A stretch of DNA of 8,103 nucleotides from an uncultured bacterium (GCA_903868845.1 CAIPWS010000106.1:1-8103), one strand, 5' to 3'. Counted from the stretch's first letter, positions 1 to 6,509 are shown. Numbers and translations are program-made. The notes: generated from the letters alone by a model not told the origin.

Positions 1-53
1 AATAACACGATTATGCTAACTTGTCTTAAATTATGTTATTTGAATAGCTATGA

Positions 54-106
54 GAATAAGTAGCGTCTACTATATGGCTTTAATTGGCTATATTATAGAC
101 TTATTC
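54..106. repeat. Long imperfect inverted repeat (hairpin or cruciform)
   Basis: GAATAAG at 54-60 pairs with CTTATTC at 100-106. TCTA 66-69 pairs with TAGA 96-99, and ATATGGC 72-78 pairs with GCTATAT 87-93 (one G-T pair). The loop is about 8 bases, and the left arm has a 5-base bulge (61-65) with a 2x2 internal loop further in. About 18 pairs form in total. No T-run follows on the plus strand, so it does not look like an intrinsic terminator of a plus-strand gene. It sits just upstream of the regulator promoter. A perfect TATAAT on the minus strand (92-97) lies inside it, without a convincing -35 or a leftward gene. Confidence 0.6.
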
Positions 107-110
107 ACAG

Positions 111-124
111 GTCAACTTGTTGAC
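111..124. promoter_or_regulatory. Perfect palindrome over the -35 box, candidate operator
   Basis: GTCAACTTGTTGAC is a perfect 6-bp inverted repeat with a 2-base centre. Its right half overlaps five bases of the TTGACA -35 box at 120-125. A dimeric winged-helix protein bound here would block the polymerase, so autoregulation by the adjacent TrmB-like protein is a reasonable inference. The binding protein is not shown by the sequence. Confidence 0.4.
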
Positions 125-149
125 ATTTTTGATGACAAAATGATATTAT
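120..149 (+). promoter_or_regulatory. Promoter of the TrmB-like gene, leaderless
   Basis: TTGACA (120-125, perfect -35), an 18-bp spacer, then TATTAT (144-149) preceded by TG at 141-142 to give an extended -10. The -10 ends 8 bases before the ATG at 158, so transcription should begin at or within a base or two of the start codon. No Shine-Dalgarno sequence is present. Confidence 0.75.
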
Positions 150-157
150 GACTACAT

Positions 158-892
158 ATGAATATAAAAGACTTAAAAAGTGTTGGGATTAGCGATACAG
201 AGGCAAGGGTTTACCTGGCCGTATTGGAGCTTGGAGAGACCACTATTGCTCGTGTGGCACAGAAATCTGGTATCAAGAGATCAACTACTTACCTTGCTCT
301 CGATTCCCTGAAAGAGGCTGCTTTGATTAGTCAGATAAAAAAGGGAAAGAAAACATTTATATATGCCGAAGATCCTCGAAATCTTGAAAAGAAAATGGAG
401 GAAAGAAAGCAAACCATATCGAGAATTATTCCTGAGCTTCTATCTATTTCAAATTTGATAGACAAAAAGCCTATCGTAAGATATTTCGAAGGTACAGAAG
501 GGTTAAAGGAAGTCTTCAGAGATGTGCTCAGATTTCCAGACAAAGAAGTATATGCTTGGTTTCCTAGGAAGATCAATTACAAAAACATAACTGCCGAGTA
601 TTTCGACAAGGTCTATGTTCCAGAACGAAAGAAAAAGAATATTTGGTATAAGGCGCTTATTCCGAGCAGTTCTGATATGAAAAGACGTATAGACGAAGCG
701 CAAAAAGACTTGATAGCAGCCAAAACTATTCCTGAAGCCAGCTTCCCTGTTGACGTTGAGACTTTGGTATATGGAGACAATAAGATTTGTCTTATCTCAT
801 ACGAAGAAGAGATCGCTATAGTGATAGAGAGTAAAAAGATATTCGATATGATGAAAAGCACATTCCTGCTTATTTGGAATTTACTTCCTTAA
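158..892 (+). CDS. TrmB-like winged-helix transcriptional regulator
   Basis: A 244-residue protein that starts with a winged helix-turn-helix of the TrmB/MarR type. Residues 8-70 contain a GISDTEARVYLAVLELG segment, a recognition-helix region with SGIKRSTTY, and a basic wing (KKGKKTFIYA). A charged, probably coiled helix follows (about 72-98). A C-terminal domain starts with IVRYFEGTEGLKEVF (106-120), a pattern common in these regulators, and probably senses an effector or mediates dimerisation. TrmB proteins are known as sugar-responsive regulators in archaea; the ligand here cannot be read from the sequence. The ATG at 158 is fixed by an in-frame TGA at 149-151. It stands alone, convergent with the phosphatase, so its targets are not evident except possibly its own promoter palindrome. 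Confidence 0.8.
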   Translation: MNIKDLKSVGISDTEARVYLAVLELGETTIARVAQKSGIKRSTTYLALDSLKEAALISQIKKGKKTFIYAEDPRNLEKKMEERKQTISRIIPELLSISNLIDKKPIVRYFEGTEGLKEVFRDVLRFPDKEVYAWFPRKINYKNITAEYFDKVYVPERKKKNIWYKALIPSSSDMKRRIDEAQKDLIAAKTIPEASFPVDVETLVYGDNKICLISYEEEIAIVIESKKIFDMMKSTFLLIWNLLP

Positions 893-896
893 ATAT

Positions 897-918
897 AGGG
901 TGTAGAGAACTACACCTT
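897..918. terminator. Hairpin shared by two convergent gene ends
   Basis: GGTGTAG (899-905), loop AGAA, CTACACC (910-916) form a perfect 7-bp stem. Two further pairs are possible (898-917 as G-T, 897-918 as A-T). It fills the 17-base gap between the convergent genes, and its right arm contains the stop codon of the phosphatase (910-912). Neither side has a strong T-run: CTATATTT follows on the minus strand and TCCCCG on the plus. It is a plausible but weak bidirectional terminator, or an RNA 3'-end stabiliser. Confidence 0.5.
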
Positions 919-1695
919 CCCCGCTTTCACACATTCCAATATTTCATCGTGAACTAGGCCATTTGAAACGATGCAGCCTAGACCTTCTTGATCATATCTT
1001 CTATCTTCCCCATTTAGATCTGTAACTTTTCCACCGGCTTCTTCTGTAATTATTTTGAGCGATGCCACATCATGCGCATAACGATTGTAGAAAACTGCTC
1101 CAGCAAACTTACCATTGGCAACCTGTATACCACCATAAATAAACGATAGAAGCTTCATTACTTTACACTTCTTTGCACTCAACTGACTCAATAATGGAAG
1201 ATTCGAATAACCAACTTCTTTACCAGACGCATCTGTATTTAGATAAGTATTAAAAAGACTTGTACTTTTCGAGACAGCTATTTTCTTGCCATTTCTATAT
1301 GCCCCGCTACCCTTGTATGCCCAGTACATATTTTTCAAAATAGGATCATTTACAACGCCCAAGACTGGCTGCCCCGTGCTCTGATCAACCAATGCCAATG
1401 AGAATGTAAATATTGGCAGACCGTTCGAAAAAGGCATTGTTCCATCTACAGGATCACAAACCCAGATATATTTGGACTTATCTTTTTTGTCGCTCTTTTC
1501 TTCACCTTGAACGCTGTGGTCTGGATACTTTTCATTTATTTTCTTGATGACCATGTCATTGATAGTCGTATCGGCAACAGTAAGTGGTGTATTATCACCT
1601 TTCCAGGTACTTTCAGTATCAAAACCAAAATACTTAAGAGCTATCACCTCAGCTTCTTTGGCTATTTCTTTTGCAAGTTCAAGATATTGTTCCAT
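910..1695 (-). CDS. Inositol-monophosphatase family phosphatase
   Basis: A 261-residue, probably cytoplasmic Mg-dependent sugar or polyol phosphate phosphatase of the IMPase/FIG superfamily. The metal-binding signatures are present: Glu65-Glu66 in GEEKS, the DPVDGT loop at 81-86 (Asp81, Asp84, Thr86), and a C-terminal Asp219 in YAHDVAS, matching the family WDxAA motif with His in place of Trp. Family members include inositol-1-phosphatase (SuhB), histidinol-phosphatase (HisN) and the nucleotidase CysQ. The sequence does not decide which substrate is used, and no his, inositol or cys genes are nearby. Length is normal. The ATG is fixed by an in-frame TGA at 1708-1710 and by a -10 box only 6 bases upstream. 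Confidence 0.85.
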   Translation of the reverse strand: MEQYLELAKEIAKEAEVIALKYFGFDTESTWKGDNTPLTVADTTINDMVIKKINEKYPDHSVQGEEKSDKKDKSKYIWVCDPVDGTMPFSNGLPIFTFSLALVDQSTGQPVLGVVNDPILKNMYWAYKGSGAYRNGKKIAVSKSTSLFNTYLNTDASGKEVGYSNLPLLSQLSAKKCKVMKLLSFIYGGIQVANGKFAGAVFYNRYAHDVASLKIITEEAGGKVTDLNGEDRRYDQEGLGCIVSNGLVHDEILECVKAGKV

Positions 1696-1717
1696 GTGGA
1701 GATAATATCATATCCAC
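1696..1717. promoter_or_regulatory. Imperfect palindrome covering the -10 box of the phosphatase gene
   Basis: GTGGA (1696-1700) mirrors TCCAC (1713-1717), and the symmetry continues inwards so that 9 of 11 base pairs across 22 bp match. The centre is the TATTAT -10 box, and the outer left edge touches the start codon. It could be an operator, or chance symmetry in AT-rich promoter DNA. No regulator is identified. Confidence 0.35.
1702..1710 (-). promoter_or_regulatory. Extended -10 promoter of the phosphatase gene, leaderless
   Basis: On the minus strand TG (1709-1710), one base, then TATTAT (1707-1702) form an extended -10. It ends 6 bases before the ATG at 1695. There is no good -35 at 17-18 bp, as is usual for extended -10 promoters. 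No Shine-Dalgarno sequence can fit, so the transcript should begin at about the start codon. Confidence 0.65.
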
Positions 1718-1737
1718 AAAACATCAGCACCCTCGAC

Positions 1738-1755
1738 AATTGCTTGATAATTGCT
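1738..1755. repeat. Direct repeat AATTGCT, 11-bp period
   Basis: AATTGCT occurs at 1738-1744 and 1749-1755, one helical turn apart, in the divergent region between the phosphatase and membrane-protein promoters. The second copy overlaps the -35 box of the membrane-protein gene. The spacing would suit two regulator contacts on one DNA face, but the repeat is short. Confidence 0.3.
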
Positions 1756-1780
1756 AGTCACAGCGAAACAATGCTAAAAT
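1751..1780 (+). promoter_or_regulatory. Promoter of the small membrane-protein gene, leaderless
   Basis: TTGCTA (1751-1756), an 18-bp spacer, then TAAAAT (1775-1780) with TG at 1772-1773 (extended -10). The -10 ends 6 bases before the ATG at 1787, predicting a leaderless mRNA. The spacer length equals that of the regulator promoter at 120-149. Confidence 0.65.
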
Positions 1781-1786
1781 ATACCC

Positions 1787-2251
1787 ATGGCAACAGAAGC
1801 TCTCATTTCTTGGAAAGCACCTACTCATGTTTATAGAGAAAAAAACTCCGATTGGTTTTGGTCGGTAGGTATCATCACACTCGCTTTGGCTGTGGTTTTT
1901 TTTATATTTGGACAAGTCATGACTGGTGTCTTCATCATTGTAGCGGCTATCGCTTTGGTTCTGCACGCCTCGAAGCCTGCTAAAATCGTCTATCACGAGA
2001 TCAATGACCGCGGACTTGTAGTCGACGACGTTCTCTATCCTTTTTTGTCTTTGGATTCATTTTGGATAGCACACGACGTTATCCCTGGAAAAATCCTCAT
2101 AAGATCCAGAAAAACTTTCATGCCAATGATAGTCATACTCATAGATGAAGTCGACCCGGAAGTGGTTCGAGAGGTTTTACTCAAATATATTGCAGAGACA
2201 GAACATCACCAACAGTTCTTGCATCATGTTCTAGAGATGTTGGGATTCTAA
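1787..2251 (+). CDS. Conserved two-helix membrane protein, unknown function
   Basis: A 154-residue protein. A short N-terminal part contains ISWKAPTH and a YREKNSDWFW segment. Two hydrophobic helices follow (about 23-42 and 44-61), joined by a very tight turn, then a roughly 90-residue soluble domain rich in beta-type segments (GLVVDDVLYPF, SFWIAHDV, KILIRSRK) and a C-terminal helix ending in LGF. I recognise this layout (W-x-AP start, aromatic-rich entry to helix 1, SFWI motif) as a protein common in Parcubacteria-type genomes without assigned function. The soluble part could be a PH-like domain, but this is only a guess. The ATG is fixed by an in-frame TAA at 1775-1777. The last 21 bp overlap the tail of the convergent ATPase gene. 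Confidence 0.75.
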   Translation: MATEALISWKAPTHVYREKNSDWFWSVGIITLALAVVFFIFGQVMTGVFIIVAAIALVLHASKPAKIVYHEINDRGLVVDDVLYPFLSLDSFWIAHDVIPGKILIRSRKTFMPMIVILIDEVDPEVVREVLLKYIAETEHHQQFLHHVLEMLGF

Positions 2252-4621
2252 TCCGGAAAGTTTTTTTGCAACGAAGTACTGACCGCATCCGAAAAGTAAT
2301 AATATTATAACCGCTTGGACGACCGCCATTATAGATGGGGGTGGAGTTGTTATCTCGAAGAAGCGTACAACCAAAGGTATTTTCAATACAAGATAAAGCA
2401 GTGCCAGCTCAAATACTGCCAAGCCAAATATATGCCATGTCTCCTTCTTGCCACGTATGCCTCTATAAACCATTGGGGCGTACATGAAAAATATGAGGCC
2501 ACATATAACTAGCCCTAGTGCAACCAAAGTATTAGATGTTGCAACTTTCAAGTATGTTGGGCTCATGAAGAATACCGCTGTGAGTGCAATGGCCTCTACA
2601 GCCGCAGACCAGAGCACGAAAGGTAAAACAAGCGATAGAAATGGCTTATCACTCGAAGGCAAAATCTTGCCTTGTGGTCTTATGGCCCAATAACCTATAA
2701 GCATGCCTGGTATTCCAACTGCAAAATAGTTTATGAGTGTGATATTGAGCGGAGTAAGCGGATATGTAAATCCAAATATACTTAAGAGTATGAAAAGGAA
2801 TAAACCGATCACGCTTTGATTCAAAAAGACTCCAGCGAAAATCTCAATATTTCTTATAAAGTTATCTGCCATCTCCACGCCACCTGGCAGATCTGTGAAG
2901 CTGTTATTCATGAGAATGATACCAGCCAAACTTCTAGCTGCTTGGACGCCGTCAAACATAGCAATACCTAGATCTGCTTTTTTGATAGCGAGAACATCGT
3001 TGGCACCGTCGCCAACCATGGCTGTAAAACCATTTTTCTTCAAAGCTTCGATGATCTTCACTTTTTGTTCTGGAACTATTCTGGCAAATATAGTATATTC
3101 GCAGACTTTTTTGTCGAATTCTATGGCGGACCATTTTGCCATCTCAGTGCCAGTCACGACTGTGTCGGCCTTTTCTACTCCCGCCAAAAGAGCTATTGAG
3201 CGAACAGTATCAGCGTTATCTCCTGAGATTATACGTATTTTCACTCCTCTTTTCTGGAAGAAATCTATAGCATCTTTTATGCCTTCACGAAGACCAGACT
3301 GAAATACGAAAGCCGCAACCGTTGAAAGTTTGGTTTGTGAGAGTGTACGTGGAAGTTCTGACCCGGATGTACCCGATGAGCTGCCTTTCGCCAATCGAGC
3401 TACACACAAAATACGCTTACCTGTATGGGCCTGCTCCTTTATGATATTTTCCAGCCAGGTTTTTTCGGCGGCGTTTACGATATGTGGCATAAAAACATCT
3501 GGTGAGCCAACAAAGACTGTTTCATTTGATGTTTTGCCGCCAATCTTCACTGCGCCATATTGTCTCCAAGAAGAAAATGGGAGTACAGACGCAGCATCGG
3601 CCACACCAACTTTTGTCGCGTCGATTTTCAAATATTCCTTAACAGCATTCATGGTCTGAGAAGAATCTGCTGTTCCATCTAGATATGCCGCGGTAAGTTG
3701 GCTAGCTACTTCTTTTGTAACTCCGCCACTTACGTACATATTCTCAACAACCAAAAAATTCTCCGTAAGAGTGCCTGTCTTGTCCATACAAAGATTCTTG
3801 ATACGACCAAGCTTCTCGGTTGCATTGATTTCTTGGAAGAGGACATGCTTTTTCGAATAACTCGAGGCACCAAAAGCAAAAAGTAATGTGGTGATCACTA
3901 CAAGTCCTTGAGGAATTATTGTGCTAGCCAGAGCACCGATATCTAGAACCACCTTGACCGCGGACTCATGCGTGACTATTCCCCTACCGACGACGAATAT
4001 TATGATGGCAAACATGGCGTAGCTGGCATATTTGATTATTCGGTCGATAGCTTTCTGAATGGGACTTGGCTCTGCAGAATATTTCTTGGCTTCTTCATTT
4101 AAATGAGAAACGCGACTATCCAAGAAGTCACTTCCAACATCGAGAATACCTGTTCCAGCAGTTATGACGTCTCCTGCATTTACTTTGTCACCTTTGCGTC
4201 GAGTAAGTGACTCGGATTCACCGGTGATAAGTGCTTCGCTGACTTCCAAGTTGTTGGAGGAAAAAAGTGTTCCATCGCATGGTATCTGGTCACCCATCTT
4301 GAGCCTCACACAATCACCTTTCACGATACTTTCCGCCAGAACCGTCTCTTCACTTCCGTCCTTGTTCAGGCGAATGACTCGAAGCGCCGTCATGAGTTGC
4401 AAGGCTTCAAGATCTATACGAGCTCTTGTGTCTTGAAAGACCCCAAGAAAGACGTTGAAAAATGTGATTACACATAGGAAAATAGCCGACTCCTTATTAC
4501 CAAAAATATAGAGCAGTATAGCCACAGAAAAGATAACGCCATTCACGAAGAGGAAGACGTGACGAAATATTATAGGTCCAATGTTCAAAAATGCGCGCTT
4601 ATATGCTTCCGTTCTTTTCAT
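2231..4621 (-). CDS. P-type cation-transporting ATPase, atypical ion site
   Basis: A 796-residue P-type ATPase in the inner membrane, coupling ATP hydrolysis to cation movement. Visible motifs in order: TGES of the actuator domain (133-136), IPQGL in helix 4 (236-240), phosphorylation site DKTGTLT (Asp280), SGDN (466-469) and GDGAND hinge (537-542). About ten helices are seen: 1-2 near 20-61, 3-4 near 200-252, and six after 590. It most resembles the type II-like CtpE group. Two positions that bind Ca in SERCA differ: helix 4 Glu309 is Gln238, and helix 6 Asp800 aligns with Val635 (NYFAVG). Specificity is therefore unknown. The usual N-terminal segment before helix 1 is almost absent; an in-frame TAG at 4637-4639 and the promoter position exclude a longer start. 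It lacks the metal-binding domains and CPC motif of heavy-metal pumps. Confidence 0.88.
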   Translation of the reverse strand: MKRTEAYKRAFLNIGPIIFRHVFLFVNGVIFSVAILLYIFGNKESAIFLCVITFFNVFLGVFQDTRARIDLEALQLMTALRVIRLNKDGSEETVLAESIVKGDCVRLKMGDQIPCDGTLFSSNNLEVSEALITGESESLTRRKGDKVNAGDVITAGTGILDVGSDFLDSRVSHLNEEAKKYSAEPSPIQKAIDRIIKYASYAMFAIIIFVVGRGIVTHESAVKVVLDIGALASTIIPQGLVVITTLLFAFGASSYSKKHVLFQEINATEKLGRIKNLCMDKTGTLTENFLVVENMYVSGGVTKEVASQLTAAYLDGTADSSQTMNAVKEYLKIDATKVGVADAASVLPFSSWRQYGAVKIGGKTSNETVFVGSPDVFMPHIVNAAEKTWLENIIKEQAHTGKRILCVARLAKGSSSGTSGSELPRTLSQTKLSTVAAFVFQSGLREGIKDAIDFFQKRGVKIRIISGDNADTVRSIALLAGVEKADTVVTGTEMAKWSAIEFDKKVCEYTIFARIVPEQKVKIIEALKKNGFTAMVGDGANDVLAIKKADLGIAMFDGVQAARSLAGIILMNNSFTDLPGGVEMADNFIRNIEIFAGVFLNQSVIGLFLFILLSIFGFTYPLTPLNITLINYFAVGIPGMLIGYWAIRPQGKILPSSDKPFLSLVLPFVLWSAAVEAIALTAVFFMSPTYLKVATSNTLVALGLVICGLIFFMYAPMVYRGIRGKKETWHIFGLAVFELALLYLVLKIPLVVRFFEITTPPPSIMAVVQAVIILLLFGCGQYFVAKKLSGLESQHL

Positions 4622-4627
4622 AAAAAA

Positions 4628-4636
4628 ATGATAACA
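4628..4636 (-). promoter_or_regulatory. Extended -10 promoter of the ATPase gene, leaderless
   Basis: On the minus strand TG (4635-4636), one base, TATCAT (4633-4628), followed by six T residues and the ATG at 4621. No convincing -35 is present; the expected position is GC-rich. The gap of 6 bases equals that of the phosphatase, the small membrane protein and ruvA. Confidence 0.6.
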
Positions 4637-4672
4637 CTAAAATCACCGGCCGGCGAATGCTTTTTATAAAAA

Positions 4673-5389
4673 TTAACGAACAACCTTGTAGACAAACTTC
4701 TTCTTCATCGAAGTTGGTAAGGCTGCAACAAAAGTCCAAGAGAAAAATATCTTCCACCACCCCTCCTTGTCGAATCTTCTGGTTGAAGTATGAACGTCTT
4801 TGGTTGCAAAAAAGAAAAACTTTCCTTGTTTTCGCGCAAATTGTTTAAGTTCGAAGTCTTCACCCATTGTCATATTTTCGTCGAAACGAAATTTTTCTGC
4901 CACTGAGTTTCTTAGAATTTGTATAGAATAGGACGCCTTTGTCAGCCTATGTCCAATATCATAAAAAATAAACCACGCTTGAGCGACAAGACGTTTTGGT
5001 ATTGGTTTGATCTCAGTTGTACCAATAGTTAGATTTTTGTAATTATTTTTTATTAAGAATATATTTAAACTACCCAAAAAATTTTTCTTAAGTAAAGTAT
5101 CGGCGTCAAGAAATACAATCCAGTTGCATTTTTTTGAGCGTTTCTCTATACCAACGTTTTTTGCTATAGAAACTCCTTTTCTATTTGAAACTAGTACAAA
5201 TGTATTCCCTCCTTCATACTTATTGATGATATCAAGGGTTTTATCGCTGGAACCATTTTCTACAATAATTGTCTCATATCTATCTGCTGGATAATCAAGC
5301 GCTTTTATGTGGTTCAAGGTGTCAACAATATACTTCTCCTCATTGTGAGCGGGAATGATGATAGAAAAAAATAGTTTTTCTGTAGGCAT
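4673..5389 (-). CDS. Family 2 glycosyltransferase (GT-A fold)
   Basis: A 238-residue glycosyltransferase that probably moves a sugar from a nucleotide-sugar donor to an envelope glycan or lipid at the inner face of the membrane. The N-terminal FSIIIPAHNEE (8-18) and VENGSSDKT (43-51) segments form the nucleotide-binding start of the GT-A fold. DAD at 95-97 is the metal-binding DxD. GEDFEL (176-181) carries the likely catalytic acidic pair. TSTRRFDKEGWW (201-212) is a C-terminal motif seen in short soluble GT2 enzymes. A hydrophobic stretch near the C-terminus (about 213-225) may touch the membrane, but there is no full set of helices. The middle part is unusually AT-rich (5030-5110), as is common for exchanged glycan genes. 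Donor and acceptor are not predictable. The ATG is fixed by an in-frame TAG at 5402-5404. Confidence 0.85.
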   Translation of the reverse strand: MPTEKLFFSIIIPAHNEEKYIVDTLNHIKALDYPADRYETIIVENGSSDKTLDIINKYEGGNTFVLVSNRKGVSIAKNVGIEKRSKKCNWIVFLDADTLLKKNFLGSLNIFLIKNNYKNLTIGTTEIKPIPKRLVAQAWFIFYDIGHRLTKASYSIQILRNSVAEKFRFDENMTMGEDFELKQFARKQGKFFFFATKDVHTSTRRFDKEGWWKIFFSWTFVAALPTSMKKKFVYKVVR

Positions 5390-5398
5390 GATTGTAGT

Positions 5399-5404
5399 AT
5401 TCTA
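5399..5404 (-). promoter_or_regulatory. Possible -10 box of the glycosyltransferase gene
   Basis: TAGAAT on the minus strand ends 9 bases before the ATG at 5389, which would leave a leader of only about 2-3 bases. The -35 is poor (TTCAAA with a 19-bp spacer). No Shine-Dalgarno sequence is visible. Weaker than the other start-proximal promoters of the window. Confidence 0.35.
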
Positions 5405-5462
5405 ATACATTCTTTGGATAATTTTTGAACATCAGACCTCGATCTCTCAGTCTTAGCTCTAA

Positions 5463-6488
5463 TTAACTTTTCTCACCAACAACATTACTTGCTATTATCC
5501 TCTTGAACTCATCTTTCGATCTGGTCCAAGTATTGAGTGCCCACATACATTTTACTTGAGCAGCAACATCGGTAAGGTCTCCTGTGGGTATTGCTCCCGC
5601 TTCCAAGGCCAACTTTCCTGGTTCATATATTTCCATATGGGTATTTCCTCCAGTAAATTTTGTTGATACCAAAACAGGAATATTCATTTTTTCAGTGGCA
5701 TAACGAATAAGCGGAAGCAGTGAATACGGATCTTCACTGGGAACATTGCCCGCTCCTAAAGATTTAAGAAGAAGTGCTTTGCAGCGCCCTGACTCAACGG
5801 ATGGCATAATAACATCGGGTTGAATGCCGGGGTACAATTCAATTGCTAATACGCCTTCAGCAAAATCTTTTTTTATTTCCAATTTAACAGAGGGGTCTGC
5901 CTTCAATACGAGAGGCCCGAAAGCAACGCCGGTCGCAGTTATCGATCCTAGGTGAGGAAAAGCTGGTGTGTCGAAAGCGTTAAATTTTGATTCACTTATT
6001 TTAATTGCCCTATTTCCCCTAAGAACAGAGTAGCTAAATACAATCATTACCTCTGCAATATTTTGAAGGGCGGCCTCAATCACTACCTTGAGAGAATTTT
6101 CTAAATTAAATTTAGCGTCAGTTCCATATTCGACGAGAGGCAGTTGTGAACCAGTAAATACAATTGTTTTTTTAAGTCCACGTCCAAAAGCAAGTGATAT
6201 GGCGCTCGCAGAATATGCCATAGTGTCAGTGCCATGAGTTACGATTATACCGTCGTAATTGTCATGATCTTCCGCGATCGCATCGATCAAAATAGTCCAA
6301 TGTTTTGGGTTCAGATTTGTGCTATCTAAATTTATAAGTTGTCTTACCGTTACATCAGCCATTTCTCCCAAAGATGGAACTATGGCTAGCATTTCCTCAA
6401 TGCTTTTTGCAGGGCGAAGAACGCCTGTTGCATCTGGTACCATGGCGATCGTTCCTCCAAATCCTAAAATCAGTATCTTCTTTTTCAT
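5463..6488 (-). CDS. ansA: Type I (cytoplasmic) L-asparaginase
   Basis: A 341-residue asparaginase that hydrolyses L-asparagine to aspartate and ammonia. There is no signal peptide, since the first strand begins at residue 2 (KKKILILGFGG), so it should be cytoplasmic. Catalytic elements, numbered from the chosen ATG: nucleophile Thr13 in GGTIA, Ser56 in LDSTN, Thr87-Asp88 in HGTDT, and Lys163 in RGNRAIK. TGSQLPL and a C-terminal PTGDLTDVAAQVK segment also fit the family. It lacks the extra N-terminal domain of the archaeal tRNA amidotransferase subunit GatD, which shares this fold. The longest reading frame begins at a TTG (6495-6497), but that codon overlaps the -10 box at 6497, so the ATG at 6486-6488 is preferred. 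It probably supplies aspartate and nitrogen from scavenged asparagine. Confidence 0.9.
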   Translation of the reverse strand: MKKKILILGFGGTIAMVPDATGVLRPAKSIEEMLAIVPSLGEMADVTVRQLINLDSTNLNPKHWTILIDAIAEDHDNYDGIIVTHGTDTMAYSASAISLAFGRGLKKTIVFTGSQLPLVEYGTDAKFNLENSLKVVIEAALQNIAEVMIVFSYSVLRGNRAIKISESKFNAFDTPAFPHLGSITATGVAFGPLVLKADPSVKLEIKKDFAEGVLAIELYPGIQPDVIMPSVESGRCKALLLKSLGAGNVPSEDPYSLLPLIRYATEKMNIPVLVSTKFTGGNTHMEIYEPGKLALEAGAIPTGDLTDVAAQVKCMWALNTWTRSKDEFKRIIASNVVGEKS

Positions 6489-6496
6489 TGAAAACA

Positions 6497-6505
6497 ATTA
6501 TAACA
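6497..6505 (-). promoter_or_regulatory. Extended -10 promoter of the asparaginase gene, decides the start
   Basis: On the minus strand TG (6504-6505), one base, then a perfect TATAAT (6502-6497), 8 bases before the ATG at 6488. It lies in the few bases between the 3' end of the tRNA gene (6510) and the coding region, so any -35 contact would fall inside the tRNA; no -35 match is seen there. The predicted mRNA is leaderless or nearly so. Confidence 0.7.
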
Positions 6506-6509
6506 TTTC

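Larger units (their letters stand above)
1..157. other. Non-coding leader region left of the regulator gene
   Basis: No gene can be supported here. One forward frame is open from base 1 to a TAG at 61-63 (20 codons), which could be the tail of a gene outside the window, but its composition is not protein-like. The stretch is very AT-rich. It holds a 7-bp inverted repeat (AATAACA 1-7 with TGTTATT 34-40), a long imperfect hairpin (54-106), a palindrome (111-124) and the promoter of the regulator (120-149). Confidence 0.6.

Noticed and set aside
1..63. Open plus-strand frame from the window edge to TAG at 61-63, possibly the tail of an upstream gene.
   Set aside because: Only 20 codons with no recognisable motif; cannot be told from chance in AT-rich DNA without the sequence to the left.
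92..97. Perfect TATAAT on the minus strand inside the 54-106 hairpin.
   Set aside because: No -35 at suitable spacing (the nearest TTGACC is 12 bp away) and no leftward start codon follows closely.
2895..3302. A 135-codon plus-strand frame inside the ATPase gene, with several similar ones (3330-3659, 4164-4436).
   Set aside because: They are antisense to well-supported ATPase coding sequence with conserved motifs, and their translations resemble no family.
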